Origin: Rickettsiales bacterium UBA4270
GTDB lineage: Bacteria > Pseudomonadota > Alphaproteobacteria > Rickettsiales > Deianiraeaceae
DNA length: 64,000 nucleotides
NCBI GenBank assembly: GCA_002395105.1
Contig: DGWA01000004.1
Location: forward strand, 37,643 to 101,642
Reading direction: 5' to 3'
Below, piece after piece: positions 62,967 through 64,000 of the stretch. Numbering within the stretch: position 1 is the stretch's first letter; every line of letters starts with the position of its first letter. The notes under the pieces were generated by a model. That model searched no databases. It saw only the letters and a program-made list of their open reading frames with translations, and was not told where the DNA came from. Both the position numbers and the translations under genes were made by a program.

Positions 62967-63600
62967 AACACTCAGAATTTAAAACCTCAGAAAATTTTTT
63001 AACAGATCCAATATCAATCAATATAGAATCAGCATAAAATAAATCATTAGCAGTAACCATATCATTTGATATAAATTTTGTACCTTTTATATTACGTACA
63101 GCCAATAAACTATTTGTATCAACACTGCCATCATTAATTATAATAACATTTCTATCTGAAAAATTTGATAATATTTTCTTTGCATTAGATGTTCTAACTG
63201 AATTAAATTGAGCTTTTTGTATAACAAAAAGTTTCTTATCACTTAATGCTTTCGATAACAACATCGACTTAGCAAGAATTGCTTCGCCTTTTGGAATTTT
63301 TATATTTGATTTAAGTCCGCGTGGACCAAATGCAACACCGCCGCCTCTCATTTGTGCGGATCTTGTTGAACCCTGTCTTGCATTTCCAGTATGTTTTTGT
63401 TTATATGGTTTTCTTGTAGTTCCAGATATCTCTGAAATATTTTTTGTTTTATTCGTTGGTATAAAGCCAACTTTTTTCATTCTTGTAAAATACATGCTCA
63501 TAAAATCATTGTCATACTCAATACCAAAAACGGCATCGTGCAATTCAGCATCCTTATCAAGAACTTTCCCGCTTTCAAGCGAATAAACTTTAACCTTCAC
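62959..63600 (-). CDS. rplD: 50S ribosomal protein L4
   Basis: uL4 reaches into the exit tunnel. The product begins at a GTG codon (63600), [20 protein letters not shown], and has the loop [20 protein letters not shown] and [20 protein letters not shown], then [20 protein letters not shown] and [13 protein letters not shown]. The 213-residue length is standard. It overlaps the rplC stop by 11 bases. Confidence 0.96.
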   Translation of the reverse strand: MKVKVYSLESGKVLDKDAELHDAVFGIEYDNDFMSMYFTRMKKVGFIPTNKTKNISEISGTTRKPYKQKHTGNARQGSTRSAQMRGGGVAFGPRGLKSNIKIPKGEAILAKSMLLSKALSDKKLFVIQKAQFNSVRTSNAKKILSNFSDRNVIIINDGSVDTNSLLAVRNIKGTKFISNDMVTANDLFYADSILIDIGSVKKFSEVLNSECCD

Positions 63601-64000
63601 AAACTAAACCATTGACAATATTATTACTTTCTGTGTATTTTTTAACTGCATTCGTGATATACACAATAGAATTTTTCTTTCCAGGAACAGATCCTTTAAC
63701 TGCAATTATATTCATATCCTTATCAACTTCACAAATAACCATATTTTGAATACATACATTCTTCACACCCATATGACCAGGCATTTTTTTTCCTTTAAAA
63801 ACACGCCCTGGTAAAGTTCTATTTCCTGTTGAACCGAGAGACCTATGTGTTAAAGAAACGCCATGTGAAGCAGGCAAACCACCAAAACCCCATCTTTTTA
63901 TTACACCTTGAAAACCCTTTCCAATAGAGCAAGAACGAATATCTACAATTGCGTCATTTAAATAATCGCCAACTGCCATTTCAGTATTAGGAGCTATATT
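63590..64000 (-). CDS. rplC: 50S ribosomal protein L3, C-terminal part (cut by window edge)
   Basis: uL3 is an early assembly protein near the peptidyl-transferase centre. The visible 136 residues read [39 protein letters not shown] and [20 protein letters not shown], then [16 protein letters not shown], the C-terminal half of the family. An ATG at 63979 is internal: the frame is open to base 64000, so the N-terminal half lies to the right. rpsJ would normally precede it. Confidence 0.95.
   Translation of the reverse strand, partial: NIAPNTEMAVGDYLNDAIVDIRSCSIGKGFQGVIKRWGFGGLPASHGVSLTHRSLGSTGNRTLPGRVFKGKKMPGHMGVKNVCIQNMVICEVDKDMNIIAVKGSVPGKKNSIVYITNAVKKYTESNNIVNGLVCEG

Overview
The window looks like a piece of the chromosome of a strongly AT-rich, gene-dense, reduced alphaproteobacterium, most likely an intracellular symbiont or parasite of the Rickettsiales/Holosporales kind. 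Reasons: very A+T-rich sequence with short intergenic gaps, a Gram-negative envelope toolkit (KdsA, WaaA, an LptF/LptG-type permease, LolA, many outer-membrane beta-barrels), DapD and MraY for peptidoglycan, a VirB2-like type IV secretion pilin, few regulators and no transcription factor of a known family. The placement is inferred from gene content only; no phylogeny could be run.

Layout. 1-3120: the 5' part of tuf (EF-Tu), an unknown charged protein, tRNA-Val, an outer-membrane barrel, a low-complexity exported protein and tRNA-Gly. 3180-4650: rpmI-rplT and a DedA-family protein. 4655-10166 (minus): a GspF-like protein, pth, a GspL/PilMN-like protein, a porin-like barrel and an acidic exported protein. 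10281-16032: tRNA-Asn, rnc, then fmt, era, an M15 peptidase, mraY and rseP on minus. 16063-23973: a Dgk1/CdsA-like kinase or transferase, uvrA, a DUF1460-like lipoprotein, tRNA-Leu, mreC, a glycosyltransferase, the 4.5S SRP RNA and rnhA. 23979-27005 (minus): mevalonate kinase, phosphomevalonate kinase and diphosphomevalonate decarboxylase in a row. 27111-39645: tsaC, an LptF/G permease, an FKBP-like membrane protein, dapD, an MFS transporter, manC-like, then a long minus run pnp-kdsA-unknown-secG-lolA-ruvA, and divergent waaA. 39698-46903: an outer-membrane barrel, parA, a two-gene restriction-modification cassette, miaB, a second MFS gene that seems to lack a normal start, tRNA-Ile2 and a GT8 glycosyltransferase carrying a signal peptide. 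46938-53746: tRNA-Gln, the C-terminal part of alanyl-tRNA synthetase as a free-standing gene, a Nudix protein, a barrel, RNase P RNA, ybeY, virB2, tRNA-Glu, tgt and a shortened glyS. 53803-64000 (minus): the S10-spc-alpha ribosomal cluster from rplC (cut by the window edge) to rplQ, with rpmC, rpmD, secY and adk missing from their usual places.

The genes mostly serve translation, envelope building and isoprenoid supply. The items most worth following are the alanyl-tRNA synthetase half-gene, the mevalonate cluster in an apparent alphaproteobacterium, the restriction-modification cassette with a possibly altered catalytic residue, the secreted GT8 enzyme, the cysteine-rich insert in PNPase, and the GspF/GspL-like pair interleaved with pth and next to a porin. 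No CRISPR array, insertion sequence or prophage was seen. No gene-free stretch exceeds 300 bases apart from the one filled by RNase P RNA.
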